A stretch of 64,000 nt of DNA from Microcebus murinus (GCF_040939455.1 NC_134106.1:73849001-73913000), one strand, 5' to 3'. Numbered from the stretch's first letter, positions 24,661 through 37,714 are shown. Notes: generated from the sequence alone by a model not told the origin. Numbers and translations are program-made.

Positions 24661-26100
24661 TTAGTTTTGAAAAAGCAAATGATATTTGAAATTTTTCTGA
24701 GTGAAATAATATCATGATGTCTAGGATTTGCTTTAAAATACTCCAGAAAAACAAAACAAAACAAAACAAAAAAATCTGTAGATGATAGAATAATATTGCC
24801 GAAATATTGATAATTGTTGAAGTGGTATAATAGAGAACACTAATCTCTATACTTTTGTGTATATTTGAAATTTTCATTAAGTTTTTTATAAAGCAATGAC
24901 TTGAAGAAAAAAGTTACAAATAGGTAAGAGGATAAGGCTAGAATGAACTCTATGGCATTTGATTGACATTGGACCTATCAGTATGAACTCATTTGTGTAA
25001 ATATACAGAGAGATACAATAATAGAATACATGTGTATGTATGGGTTAGTATTTCACAAGCAACAAAAATAAATAACTGGAAGGAGGGCAGAGGTAAATAA
25101 ATAAATGTATTGACTTATAACCCAAAGAATAAAATAAGTATCTACATATTCATATTGACATAATTAAATAGATAACTAAATAAATAAATGGAGGAGAAGG
25201 GACAGCTCTTTCTTCCAGAAGAATTCCAATTAATAAGTATAGAAATAATGAGGAAACTAGTAAAATCACCATTAGAACTCCATAGTAATAATTAGAGCTT
25301 CACATTTTGTTTAATTCTCTGCTGTCTCCATCTTGAAATTCCTAATAATTTTTGAAAGGGGGTTCTGCATTTTCATTTTGCACTGGCCCCTACAAATTAT
25401 GTAGCTGGCACAGTCTGTAACAAGATCCACAAAGAAAAGTTAAAATTAGTGGCTGGAAGTTTGAGGAAGACCAAAATATTTTAGTAGCTTCAAAATACCT
25501 CCCCGATGTACTTATTAATTACAAGGGGGAAAACAGAAGCTTTATAGTGGAGAAACCAGACAGACTGTAAAGTTCCTGTTTTTCCCCTTGTAATTACTTA
25601 ACCAAGTAATCAAAGCGAATATCATGTACCCTGATATCATGCCCTGAGAAAAGCACCTCACTTCTGTGTTATTCTTCCTCCAATCCATAACTTTAATCTA
25701 ATCATGAGAAACCATCAGACAGGTTCAAATCAAGGAAATAACAACATTCTACAAAATACTCAACTATTACTGTTAAAATCATCCAGGTCATGGAAAACAA
25801 GAAAAGACTGAAGAACTGTCACAGATGGGAGAACAGGCAATGGCAACTAAATGCAAAATGGGATTCTGGATTGGTTTCTGGACAGAAAAAGGACAGTGAT
25901 TAGGTGAAAAACTAGAGAAACTTGACCAAAGTCTATAGTTAACAGTATGGAGTCCATGTCACTTTTCTGGTGTTGGTCCCGGTACTATGATTAGGAAGAC
26001 TACCAGGAAAACCCAGGAGAAGGGCATAAGGGAACTCTCTGTGCTACCTTTATAATTCTCCTTTAAGTTTAAAATGATTTTAACATTTAAAAAAAATTAA
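24661..26100 (+). mobile_element. Old L1 3' UTR-type sequence
   Basis: The stretch from about 25380 carries an order I know from old L1 3' ends: 'gctttatagtggagaaacca', 'catgtaccctgatatcatgc', 'atgggattctggattggttt', 'gggaactctctgtgctacct'. The part before 25.3 kb is AT-rich with (AAAT)n patches and is less certain. Confidence 0.65.
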
Positions 26101-27420
26101 TTGATGATAATATAAAAGCAGTAATGAAATACACCATAAGCAAAGCCAAAATAAGTGACAAACCACAGGGAGGCAGCTTACAACTCCTATCACAGGCAAA
26201 GGGTGCATCTCTCTAATATGTAAAGAGCTCCTAGAAAAAGATCAGTAATCCAACAAGAGAAAAACAAACAAATAATTCAAGGAAAAGATATACAAATGGC
26301 TGTCAAATGTATCAAAAGATCATCAAACTCACTCCTATGAGAACTACAAATTAAAACTACAGATACCAATCTCGGATTGGCAAAAATCCATCTAGTTGAT
26401 AACACACTCTGTTGGTGAGTCTGTGTAGAAAGAGGAACTTCCACACATTCTTTGTGGGAGTGTAAATTGATAGAAGCCCTTTGGGAAGGCAATTTGGCAA
26501 CATCTATCAAAATTAAGATAAGTTCTCTGACCCAGGAGTTCCACTTTTACATCTCAGATTGATTTACACAAATCCAAAATGCCCACATGTCTAGGGTTGC
26601 TCATTGCAACACTGTTTATAATAGTGAAATAAGTAGCATACACCCATCAACAGAGGACTGGGTCAATAAAGGAAAGCCCCACAATAATGCAATTCCGTGT
26701 ATATATACAATTATGAAAAAGAATGAGGAGGTTCCCAGGGACTGGAAGGAGGGGGAACCAGGGAGCTGTTGGTCAAAGGGCAGAAAGCTTCAGTTATGCA
26801 AAATGAGTAAGTCCTAGAGATCTACTGTACAGCACAGTGCATATAGCTAACAACACTGGATTGTTTTTAAGATACTCAATGGTATTAAAGATAGATCCTA
26901 TGTTAAACGTTCTTATCACGCACACACAAAAATGAGGAAGTGAGGGAGGAAATTTTAGAGGTGATGGTTAAGTTTATAGCATTGTTATGGTGACAGTTTC
27001 ATGGGTGTATGATTATTTTCAAACTCATCAAGATGTACACATTAAATATATATAGTTTTTTTTGTATGTCAATCATACCACAATTTAAAAAAAAAAAAAA
27101 GAATGAGGAAACTCTCTACTAGTAAAAAAAAGATCTCCAAAACACACCAATAACTAGGGGGGAAAGGCCGCAGAATAAATAGTATCTACATTCTCTGTAA
27201 AAAAAAGAATCTATATTTGTTTTTGCGTACATCTGCATAAAGAAACTCTGGAAGAACACATAAGAAACTAAAAACAGGATTTCGGAGGACGGGGAAGGTG
27301 GTAGGAACTAGAGACAGGAAATAAGAGGAAGACATTCTTCACAGTACACTGGTTGTTATTTTTGAATTGTGAGCCATGTAAATGTACCTACTCAAAAAAT
27401 TAAATTAAAAATTATGGGGA
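26101..27420 (+). mobile_element. Old L1 fragment interrupted by a younger L1 end
   Basis: L1 ORF2-like segments ('gtgggagtgtaaattgatag', 'caacactgtttataatagtg', 'caacagaggactgggtcaat') precede the insertion at 26730-27100, and L1 3' sequence continues after it. Confidence 0.85.
26730..27100 (+). mobile_element. 5'-truncated L1 3' end nested in an older L1
   Basis: The 3' UTR-type sequence includes 'cccagggactggaaggaggg' and 'gatggttaagtttatagcat'. It ends in poly-A, and an AAGAATGAGGA target duplication lies on both sides. Confidence 0.88.
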
Positions 27421-27609
27421 AATTATCATATAGAGTGTGATTACAACCAAAACCAAAATTATACCCTGAGAACCAGTCATTCCTTAGATAAAAGATGCAT
27501 TTTTAAATTCATATTGATAAGACAAAAGGCAGACATAAGACCTAAACATTTCAAGAAAATTTATCATATAAACACACCAAACTTGAATCACTGAACTTGT
27601 CTGTCTGTT

Positions 27610-28170
27610 AGGTAGAAGGAAGGAAAGGAGGGAGAGATGGAGGGATGACCAAATGAGTTAGCCTGTTGGTGGGAAGGTAAATTGGTGTACCCTTTTTGCA
27701 GGGCAGTTTTGCAATATATATCAACATTTTTAATACATATGCCCTTTGACCCAGAAATCTCTTTTCCAGGAATTTATCCAACAGATATATTTTCATAGCT
27801 ATGTAAAAGATAATCATTGTGGCATATAAAGATATGTAATGCAGCATAGTAATTTATAGAGCAAAAATCTGGAAGCTACCAAATGTTCATCAACAGAGAA
27901 CCAGGTAAATGATAGAGTATCCAAAAATGAAATCCTCTGAAGAATGAAGTAGATGTATCTATACTAAATTAGAAAGACGGCTGTGATATTAGCAAGTGAA
28001 AAAACAAGTTGCAGTTTAGTAAACAGCACAAATCTATTGCATAAAGGTAAAGTATGATAAAAGACAACTATGTCTATAGAAAATGTCTTGAAGGATCCAC
28101 CAGCACCTACTAACCATGGGCAGCTCAACAGTGAGACTGGGAATGGGGCCAGGAAGGCCAATTGGAAAAC
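27610..28170 (+). mobile_element. Old L1 ORF2/3' fragment
   Basis: 'gccctttgacccagaaatct', 'aatctggaagctaccaaatg' and 'caacagagaaccaggtaaat' are diverged L1 segments in order. Confidence 0.75.
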
Positions 28171-28195
28171 ATTTATTTTTTTTTATTAAGTTATG

Positions 28196-29247
28196 TTTAC
28201 CATGTGCATTCGTTATTTTTTGTTTGTTTTTATTCTGGTAAAATAAACATAACATAAAATGAAACACTTTTTGGCCATTTTTAAGTGTATTGTTCTGTGG
28301 CTAAGTACATACATATTGTTGTGCAACCATCCCCGCCGTCCATCACCAGAACATTTCATCTTCCAAAACTGAAACTATGTACCCCCTAAACGTTAATGCC
28401 TCATTTGCCCCTTTTTCTTTCTCTATGAACTTGCTTGCAGACCTCATGTAAGTAGACTCATACAATATTTGTCCTTTTGTGTATGCCTGATTTCACTCCA
28501 CATATTTTTTTCTAGATTCATCCATGTAGCATGTGTCAGAATTTCCTTCCTTATTTATTTGTTTGTTTGTTTGTTTGTTTGTTTGTTTATTGAGACAGAG
28601 TCTCACCCTCTTGCCCGGGCTAGAGTGCCATGATTTCAGCCTAGTTCATAGCAACTTCAAACTCCTGGGCTCAAGCAATTCTCCTGCCTCAACCTTCTGA
28701 GTAGCTAGGACTGCAGTTGCACTCCATGATGCCGGGCTAATTTTTCTATCTTTAGTAGAGACTGGGTCTCACTCTTCTTGCTCAGGCTGGTCTCAAACTC
28801 CTGAGCTCAAGCAATCCTTCTACCTTGGCCTCCCAGAGTACTAGGATTACAGGCCTGAGCCCCCAGGCCTGGCCAGAATTTCCTTCCTTTTTAAGTCTAA
28901 ATAATATTCCACTGGATGTGTATACCATGTTGTGTTTGCATACGTCCAATGAATATTACTGATGGACATGTGGGTTCTTTAAGCTATTGTGAATAATGCT
29001 GCTATGAACATGGGTGTATAACTATCTGCTGGAGTCCCTGCTTTCAATTCTTTGGGGTATAGACCTAAAAGGGGAATTGCTGGATCATATGGTAACTCTA
29101 TGTTTAATTTTTTGAGGAACTACCAAACTGTCTTCCACAGAAGCTGTACCATGTTACATTCTTACCAAGGCACAAGAATTCCAATTTCTCCACCTTTATG
29201 CATTACTTTTATAACTAAAAATGTATTGACTTTAAAATCTCACTCTT
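28196..29247 (-). mobile_element. L1 3' part, antisense, split by an Alu
   Basis: 'gtgcaaccatccccgccgtc', 'agctattgtgaataatgctg' and 'aaaaggggaattgctggatc' are hallmark antisense L1 segments. The Alu at 28553-28873 interrupts it. Confidence 0.9.
28553..28873 (-). mobile_element. Alu, antisense, with (TTTG)n tail
   Basis: It starts with (GTTT)n and ends 'cccccaggcctggc'. The 16-bp target duplication CAGAATTTCCTTCCTT is exact on both sides (28537-28552 and 28874-28889). Confidence 0.95.
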
Positions 29248-29597
29248 GCCGGGCGCGGTGGCTCACGCCTGTAATCCTAGCTCTCTGGGAGGCTGAGGCG
29301 GGCGGATTGCTCGAGGTCAGGAGTTCGAAACCAGCCTGAGCAAGAGCGAGACCCCGTCTCTATTATAAATACAAAGAAATTAATTGGCCAACTAATATAT
29401 ATAGAAAAAATTAGCCGGGCATGGTGGCGCATGCCTGTAGTCCCAGCTACTTGGGGAGGCTGAGGCAGGAGGGATCGCTTGAGCCCAGGAGTTTGAGGTT
29501 GCTGTGAGCTAGGCTGACGCCATGGCACTCACTCTAGCCTGGGCAACAAAGCGAGACTCTGTCTCAAAAAAATAAAAATAAAAAATAAAAAAAAAAT
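29248..29597 (+). mobile_element. Young strepsirrhine Alu
   Basis: It starts GCCGGGCGCGGTGGCTCACG. The target duplication AAAATCTCACTCTT flanks it on both sides. The tail is A-rich with T interruptions. Confidence 0.97.
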
Positions 29598-29681
29598 AAA
29601 ATCTCACTCTTTTGACTCAAAAAGGTCTCTAATTTGTATCCTTAATTAACATTATTTTTATGTTACAAATTCCTGGAGGGT

Positions 29682-29999
29682 GGCCGGGAGCAGTGGCTCA
29701 CGCCTGTAATCCTAGCACTCTGGGAGGCCGAGACGGGATGATCGCTTGAGGTCAGGAGTTTGAAACCAGCCTGAGCGAGAGTGAGACCCCATCTCTACTA
29801 AAAATAGAAAGAAAATTAATTGGCCAACTAAAATATACAGAAAAAAATTAGCCAGGCATGGTGGTGCATGCCTGTAGTCCCAGCTACTCAGGAGGCTGAG
29901 GCAGGAGGATTGCTTGAGCCCAGGAGTTTGAGGTTGCTGTGAGCTAGGCTGACGCCATAGCACTCTAGCCCAGGCAACAGAGTGAGACTCTGTCTAAAA
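29682..29999 (+). mobile_element. Strepsirrhine Alu
   Basis: It starts GGCCGGGAGCAGTGGCTCAC, with target duplications AAATTCCTGGAGGG at 29667-29680 and 30000-30013. Confidence 0.96.
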
Positions 30000-30013
30000 A
30001 AATTCCTGGAGGG

Positions 30014-32400
30014 CAGAGATCAACATTTTTAAATGCATTAGCTATTTGTTTAAAAACTGTGCGGTCCATGGAGGCCTTCCAGAGGAAGAAGGGAAAACCC
30101 AGCAAAGTGGCAATGCATTAGTGCCTCCTCAACAGACAGCCTGGGGACAGCTGCCCACACCGAGCCCCCTGCCAGGCTCTCCTCGAATTCTCATGCCTCC
30201 CAGTCAAGGTAGGCACAGGCAGGTGATGGTGCGGGGTCTATCGGAGGCCCCACGGGCACTCCAGAGCCCAGGACTCTATTGCACTTGAAAACTCCTGAGT
30301 GCATAAAACAGCCACTGCATGAGCAGCCGTTGGATCTGCCTGGGAGCAGCCTAGGGGGTCCACGAGAGGCCGACTAGAAGCCGAATGGATTCCCAACACT
30401 GGCCGGGCCAGATTTCTTGTTAAATAGTACATCTTTTCTGCCCTCTTTGGTCACATAAGTCTTCCAGAGGATGAGTCATTCTGTCCTGGGACTACCTCAT
30501 TTTACCTGTTTACCTACTACCTATATTACTGCCAGGTTGTCGCTGTCAGGAGATGCTGACGCTTTGGAGTTTACTGGGTCTTTACACTTGCTCTAACCAG
30601 TAACTACAGACACACAGGAACGCACAGGAACTGCACACCTGGAGCACCTGTTCAGGGCCTCTTGAATCACTTTTCGTGGAGGGACAGGTGAGGGCTTTGG
30701 GGGCCAGCGGGTGAGCATGGGGGGCCTGGCGAGCAAGGGGAGCAGCAGGCATGGGGCACTCCACTCCCTCCTCTCCCCCTCCAGCCTCACTTCCAGGCCA
30801 TTGCTTTCCTCACCCCCTTGGGCCCATTCTCCAGACAGAGAAGGAAAGACCAGGTATGGACAAAGGAATTGGTGTGTGGAAAAATCAAATACCTGGCTTA
30901 TTAAGGTTGTTCTGTACTAAGTGGGGAGCTGGGCCTCAACTCCAGATTTTCTGGTTTGTTTTTCTTTTTCTTGAGACACCTGACCTATGTCTCATCCTCT
31001 TAGTGCTTGGTCTTTGCTGGGTCTTACTGATGAACAAATCCAAATGACAGTGTCTGGATTTTAACAGGTTCACAATTTAAATATTTTCACTTTCTCAAGG
31101 GATCCAAAGATCCTGTATTAACCCAGGCTGGTTAGAGAGCTAGTGCCAAGTAGGAAAAGCTTTCTGAAACCCTCAAATCCCAGCATTCTGATGTTCAGCA
31201 GCGGAGCCTCCCGCCCAGGTTCATGCCTTCTTTCCCTTCCTCTGCCCTCTCTCCCAATGACTCATCCCCCTGATCTTCCCTCTTCTCAGCTGTGCCCATT
31301 CGCTCCCTACCCAGCTTTGCCAAGCCAGGGCCCTCCTGCCTGCCCTCGGGGTGACTAGAGGCAGAAGTCACAGGACTGGGGAGAAAGTGACCCTAAGCAC
31401 TGGGGATGAAGTGGTTGCAGGATCTAATCTGGGTGAGGTCCAAGCGACAGGGCTCTGGAAGGAGAGCAAAGACATGCTCAGGCAGGAGGACGTGGAGCCT
31501 TGGCTGGCTCTGGTCACAGCTCCCAGGTGGGTGCAGGAGCAAAGGAGATGTGAGTCAGGTCAAGGTCACTGCTGGATGAGGCAGCCAGGATAGGGGAGGG
31601 GCTGGGAGGACAGCAGGGTGCAGGTCACAGCCACACTCGGCCAGGACAGGAGAAGCTGGGCAGGTACAGGCGCTAAGGAGTTGGGGAGGGGGTTGCTTTG
31701 GGTACTGTTGCTGCCTCACTGCGGAAGCCAGAGGTCAAGTTCAGGCTTGCTGATTTCTGGCAACAGGAACTCACCAGCTCTGACATTACGCTCAGCAGGA
31801 ACTGACTCAGTATTCATCAGGGTGCCTCTAGAATGAGTCAGCACCTGCCACGTTTCCCTGGCTCTAGCTTCACTCCACTAAGCAAAGTCCAGGAGAGAGT
31901 CTGCTTGGCCCAGATGGGGGTCACATGCCCTCACACCCTGGCTGGTGAGACATGCATGCTTCCTCTGAGAAGCCACCTGAACTTGAAATGGTGATTCCCT
32001 GGAAGGGAATGGGGCTGCTGCCTCCAGAAAAGGAAGAGAATGTGGGAGGTCAGATGACCAAAAATCTTTATTCTGGTCCCTTAATGGAATGACCGATCTC
32101 TGAATCTATCCTTAAAAATGAGGATGTGAATTGCTTGGTGGCTTTAAAAATGTTTCTAAAAGATATATGTCATATTGCCAAACAAGTCCCAAGCACTCCC
32201 TCTAGTTTATCCATTTCTGAGGCTTTCATCGAGTCTGTAGCTCCAGGTAATAATGGCTGCCGATCACAGTGGGACCAGACATGGAAAGCTCTGTGTATGT
32301 AGTTACTGTTTAGGTTGTGACATTTCTCACTGCCGATCTCCTGCCAAGCCTCACTCTGATTTCTACATCCACCCACAAGACATATGGAGACTTCGCCAGA
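30014..32400. other. Intergenic, nothing recognised
   Basis: Unique-looking DNA with no family-like frames and no repeat that I can name. Confidence 0.4.
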
Positions 32401-32499
32401 AGCAGGCCCTGGGATGCCCGCCCACCCCACTATAATGTCACGCCAAGGGCTGGAATTCTTCTCCTGCTGGGCTAAGCAATGTGCCTATGTACACAGGCA

Positions 32500-32770
32500 A
32501 GTACCATACACGCACAAGGATGTAGCACTGTCTCAAGTCCCAAAGACTGACAACAATCTAACACCCAACAGGAGAAGACATATTAAAGAAGTCATGGCCT
32601 GTTCACTATTCAGCCATGAGAAAGAATAAGGCAGTGCCCTGTGTGCAAATGGAATGATCGCCAATCTGTGCTGCTCAAAGCAGGTGCCAAATGTCATGCA
32701 GAGTATGACACCACTTGTGTAAAACATGTGCCCATATTTTGGTCCCTCTCACATGTACACGTAGCAGGGA
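32500..32770 (+). mobile_element. Old L1 fragment
   Basis: 'ctgttcactattcagccatg', 'agaaagaataaggcagtgcc' and 'gcagagtatgacaccacttg' match the L1 order. Confidence 0.65.
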
Positions 32771-33400
32771 CAAAATTATTAAAACATAAGCATTCAGAGT
32801 TCCCCCACCAGCCCTTAAGGAAGACAGGGGTTCCACAAGACACTGGAGAAAGTGCAGTAAGCAAGACAGGGAGTCGCAGAGATAGGAAACTGAAAAGCAA
32901 GACAGAAAGACTTTGGGGGTTGAAGGAAAGACATTGTTTTTAAGGACTTTGCAGGGTGGTCTTGTAAAAGGCAATTTTCATTCTTTTGGGCCAGCCAGCA
33001 CCTGGCCTCTTGTCTATGTTAAATGAACCCCCTCTTTAGAAGGCAGAATCCCCTTTGCAATAGAAGCCGACAATGCCAATGGCTCACGTTCTCAGTTTCC
33101 CTCGCAGGAGGTTTTGGATACATGGCTCCACCAATCAGATGTATTCACCCAGTGTTTGGACCAGAAATTAGTGGCATGAAGCACCCTGCCAATGAGGTGG
33201 CAGTGGTGGCAGTACCTCCAGTCCCCAGGGTGGCAGGTGCAGCAGTCCTCAAAGCTAGCAACCAGGCTCCAGAGTGGGCATCATGGTGCTGCAAGCTGCA
33301 GCCACCAAGGCCTAGTCGGTGGTCAAATTGCAACCAGACCAACTCTGCAACCTGACTTCTGGGGTTGGTCTCGTCTGCAGAGCCTCCCAGCTGTGAGATA

Positions 33401-33849
33401 CCATGTTTCCCAGAAAATAAGACAGGGTCTTATATTTATTTTTCCTCAAGAAGACACCCTAGGGCTTATTTTCAGGGGGTGAGTTATTTTTTTTACGTAC
33501 AGTACAACAATCTACATTTATTCAAATATAGTTAAGTCGTCTTCTTCTGGAACATCTTCATAACTCTCCAAAGCCCGAATTCCATCCTGAATTTCTTGCG
33601 ACTCTATTTCCTTTAGAACCATTGGCCCCAATCTCTCATGTCAAGCAATTGAGCTCTCATGGGGCAGATGAGAAGGGCTGCTCATCTTCTTTACCGCTCT
33701 GCGAGGAAATGCATGGGTTGTGCAGATACGCTGCGTAGCCACGCCCATCACTAGGTCTTATTTTCTGGGTAGGGCTTGTATTGCGCAAATGCTTAGAAAT
33801 CCTGCTAGGGCTTATTTTATGGGTAGGTCTTATTTTCGGGGAAACATGG
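33401..33849 (-). mobile_element. Mariner/pogo-type internally deleted DNA transposon
   Basis: 449 bp bounded by 23-bp terminal inverted repeats (CCATGTTTCCC, then A or C, then GAAAATAAGAC), which differ at one base. A TA dinucleotide lies on each side (33399-33400 and 33850-33851). Motifs related to the ends recur inside near both termini ('gggcttattttcaggg', 'gtcttattttctgggt', 'gggcttattttatggg'). On the minus strand an open stretch near 33627-33523 encodes an acidic tail, MVLKEIESQEIQDGIRALES then YEDVPEEDDLTIFE and a stop. It resembles the C-terminal end of a pogo/Tigger-class transposase. The remainder of the transposase is missing. Confidence 0.85.
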
Positions 33850-34499
33850 TATCCATAGATTCTGTGAGAACCACTATTGTCTAACAGAAAACAATGATTT
33901 CTGTTGCTTACAGCCACAAATCCTGACTGAGACACATGGACACAGCACCTCTCTCCTTAGTGCTCTCAAGGGACCTTCAGTAAAGAAGGTCTAGGCTAGT
34001 TCAAAACTGAGGCCATATTTGTGTTTCTTTTGGACATGTCACTGTGCAAAGGCAAGAACATGGACTCCCGGTTTTATTTGGGTTACGTGCAATGTGCATA
34101 TCACACATTATGAATATGGGAAGGACACTCACCCCCTGTTCCCCGTGGCCGCTCCTGAGGAAGAGAATGATGTGGGGAGGAAGACTTTCTTCTCATTTTA
34201 TATTCTCTTCACTAATGAATTTTTTTTAATGTTTTTAGAGTTTAAAATAATTATTTTTAAAAACAAATGTAACACATTTGTAAATAATCAGAGTGTCTAC
34301 ATAAGAGAAAAGTAAAATACACACTCTAGCAAAAGGCAGAGCCTTTTGAAGAAGCAGGTGGTGAGGAATTGGTAGTCTGCTAATATCAGTTCTGAGAATC
34401 TTAATTTGGTAGGTCGTCATGACTGCGCACATTTTCTTTTTAGTTTTTTATCTGGCATGTCTTGATGTCACTTTGTATTACTTGTGCAATAAATGATTA

Positions 34500-35095
34500 T
34501 TTTTTAAAAATCATCTTGAATGACCAGCAGAAGGGCAGCTCTGCTCTGCAGCAGACCTTAGACAAGGCAAGGGACAGGATGGGGACAGAAGGAACCCAGA
34601 TAAAAATCCAGCATATACTTAGAAAACCTCCAACAGCCCTAAGTGTCACTGCTATTGGGGGGCAACTGGAAAGACCATCTGTCACAAGGTCAAAAACAAG
34701 AGCCATTAAAAAATTGTTCTGCCCATACAATGAAATATTATCCAGCAATAAAAAGCCAACAACTACTGATACCCACAGGAAATAAAAGAATCTCACAGAC
34801 ATTACAGTGAGTGAAGGGGCCATATACCAAAGAATACATAATGCTTGATTAAATTCATACAAAACTCTAGCAAGGGCAAAACTATATCAACAAAAAGCAG
34901 AGGTGATCAACTGCAGAGGGGCAAGAGGGAATTTTGGGGGATGATGGGAACTTTCTCTAACTTGATTGTGCTGGTGTTTATACCAGCGTATACATTTGTC
35001 AAAACTCATCTTACTCTAAACTTAAAATGGGTGCATTTTATTGTATGCAAAGTGTACCTCAATAGAGGAGGTGGTTTTGAGTGAACACTTGTATC
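34500..35095 (+). mobile_element. Old L1 3' fragment
   Basis: 'acaatgaaatattatccagc', 'gaatctcacagacattacag', 'tcaaaactcatcttactcta' and 'gtatgcaaagtgtacctcaa' are in L1 order. Confidence 0.8.
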
Positions 35096-35105
35096 TAAGT
35101 AACTC

Positions 35106-35247
35106 TTTTTTTTAGAGAGAGGAGGGCGGGGGACAAGATCTCGCTATGTTGCCCAGGCTGGCCTCGAACTCCTGGGCTCAAGCAATCCTCACACCTAAGC
35201 CTCTGGAGTAGCTGGGACTACAGATGTGCACCACCACGCCCAGCTAC
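35106..35247 (-). mobile_element. Alu monomer, antisense
   Basis: A single monomer: 'tctcgctatgttgcccaggc' to 'tgtgcaccaccacgcccagc'. Confidence 0.85.
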
Positions 35248-35399
35248 ATTTACTCTGTATATATACTTGGTGGTATTTATGAATGAATGATGGAAGAGTA
35301 TGACCACTATGTTGTTCATTTGTACTAGACTGCGGCCAAGTTTTTATGTGTCTAAGAGAAGAGGAAACAAAGCCTCTATCCATCTCCTCATGTCCTGTG

Positions 35400-36120
35400 T
35401 GGGCACCAAAGAAGACTGGACCAAGGTGAGCAGGTGAGATGGGTCTCCCCTCCCTGGCCTCCCCGCCGGCCCCAGGCAGGCTCAGGAAAGGAGGGTGATG
35501 ATGTGCTCGCCTGATCACTCTGAGGAGGGCCAGCTGCCCAGCCCAGGGGCATCTTCACCAGGAGCGAGGGCTGGCCAAAGACTCTGTTTTCAGAATTTGA
35601 TGGTTATCCCTACAGGGAACCAGATGAACAACATCATGAAAAGCAGACCCAAGGAAGTAACATCCCCGATGGCTGTCGACAGACCCACGTTTCCACCTCC
35701 CAGCTCACCCGCCCAGCCAGGGCTCCACACTGTGCAGTGAGAGGCTTTGAACGTCTGGGCCCTGGGGCACTGGCCCGACCAACCCCCTTGTTCTGGGAGT
35801 GGGGAGAGAGGCCAGCAGGGACCCTGGCCTTTGCCCTTAATTAAGTTGTGAACCCAGTCCCTACCCATCATTGATCACCGGGTCCTGGAGCGAATGGCAG
35901 CCCACAGTAACTGAGATCCACACCTGACTTCAAAAGGCAGGAGAGGCCAAGGAGCAAGTGGGTGGGAAGGCATGTGGGGAACACGTAACCTGGATTGTAA
36001 AAAGAGGAGTGGTCAAGAGGGAAAGGTTACAGTGAGGTCCAACCCCGGCCAGCTCCTGGCAGCTAAAGGTGGATTCATGTACTCCAGAATGAGAAGGCAT
36101 GTTCTGGGCTAAGGCAAAAT
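35400..36120. other. Intergenic, nothing recognised
   Basis: No family-like frame or known repeat was seen. Confidence 0.4.
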
Positions 36121-36164
36121 AATATTTTTATCTAGGGAATTTAAGATTGCAAAGGCTTTTCTCG

Positions 36165-36308
36165 TTTTTTTGCTTTGTTTTCATAGAGCCAGAGTCTTGC
36201 TATGTTGCCCAGTTGCCTAGGCTGGTCTTGAACTCTTGGGCTCAAGCAATCCTTACCCCTCAGCCTCCCAAAGTGCTGGAATTATAGGCATGAACCGCAG
36301 TGCCTGGC
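36165..36308 (-). mobile_element. Alu monomer, antisense, old
   Basis: 'gagtcttgctatgttgccca' to 'catgaaccgcagtgcctggc', diverged. Confidence 0.85.
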
Positions 36309-36641
36309 CTTGCAAAGGCTTTTTGATGATAAGATTCTTAGAAGTTCCAAAAACTAATATCAGTTGCAGCTAGGTTAAAAGAAAACAAATAATGATGATT
36401 AATCATAAGGAATCTGTAGCCTCCTGCTTTACAGAATGCTTTCATTTAAACTATACTCTTGATCTACACAGCAATGTTAGAGACAGGGAACCTATTATTA
36501 CCTAGGCTCAAGGTCATGCTGTAAAACTGTGTATCAATTCACAAAAGCACCTTGAAAATCTAATTCATTGACCAATACTGTTTGACATTGTTAGATAGAA
36601 TGGGCTATGCTATTGACATTACCTAAAACATATTTAGATCT

Positions 36642-36985
36642 TTTTTTTTTTTTTTTTTTTTTTTTTGAGACAGAGTCTCACTCTGTTGCCCAGGCTAAAG
36701 TGAGTGCTATGGCGTCTGCCTAGTTCACACCAATCTCAAACTCCTGGGCTCAAGCAATCCTGCTGCCTAAGCCTCCCGAGTAGCTGGGACTACAGGCATG
36801 CACCACCATACCCAGCTAATTTTTTCTATATATATTAGTTGGCCAATTAATTTCTTTCTATTTATAGTAGAGAAGGGGGTCTCACTCTTGCTCAGGCTGG
36901 TTTCGAACTCCTGACCTCGAGCAATCCGCCTGCCTCGGCCTCCCAGAGTGCTAGGATTACAGGTGTGAACCACCTCGCCCGGCCC
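36642..36985 (-). mobile_element. Strepsirrhine Alu, antisense
   Basis: Poly-T start, AGTTGGCCAATTAATTTCTT linker and GCCCGGCC end. The target duplication CATATTTAGATCT is on both sides. Confidence 0.96.
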
Positions 36986-37661
36986 CATATTTAGATCTCG
37001 ATGCTATTCACAGAGGCGTCTTTGAAGTGCTTCTGTTGAGTGGAAGGCCAAGCTCAGACGTCGTCTTCTCACTCTCGGCCCTGCCCAGATCACTCCCCTG
37101 CTGTCCCCTGGCTTAGGTTTTTGTCTATACAGCTAAAGGTTAACGACTGGCTGGCATTTGCTTTTATTGTAATAAAATGTTCACTAGAAAAAGCACCTAA
37201 ATTCGTGGATCGCATCAAATAATCTCCCAGTTGGCCATGCCCAAGGAAAACCTGCCTGCAGACCTCAACTGGACAGCAAGACCCTGAGGGAAGTCCCCCC
37301 GAAAGGCCAGCGCAGGGCCTGGGTGCAGAGTAGAAAGGCCCCCAATCTGGGAAGTAATGTGTCCCGTACTCAGCTCCCAGGGATGCTGGGGATTACTGCA
37401 CGGCCAGTGGCAGAACCACGTTGCCCCGGGCAGAAGTACACTGCCATCACATTAGTAGGAACGTTATTATTGTTAGTTTTACAAATGCCTTCTCCTCTTT
37501 CTTCTGGGCACCAAACTCGAACTGCTGTGTGCGAATGACCACCACAGGTCAAAGGTATGGAAAGTTGGCAGGGGGGTCTCAGCAAAGGTCTCAGGGAATG
37601 CGTTGCCTGGGCAGCTTGTTGCAGAGAGGAGACCAGCCCATAGCCCAAGCCATTCTGTCGC

Positions 37662-37714
37662 TGAGAGATAACTTGGCCTTGCCTCCTCCCGCCCTCGTGG
37701 CCCCCTCCCTGCTC
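37662..37714 (+). other. Donor-like copy of a 53-bp segment repeated at 41737-41788
   Basis: It begins TGAGAGATAACTTGGCCTTG and ends CTCCCTGCTC. The same segment, with one C fewer, lies 4.07 kb to the right in the same orientation. This copy sits in unbroken unique-looking sequence. Confidence 0.95.
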
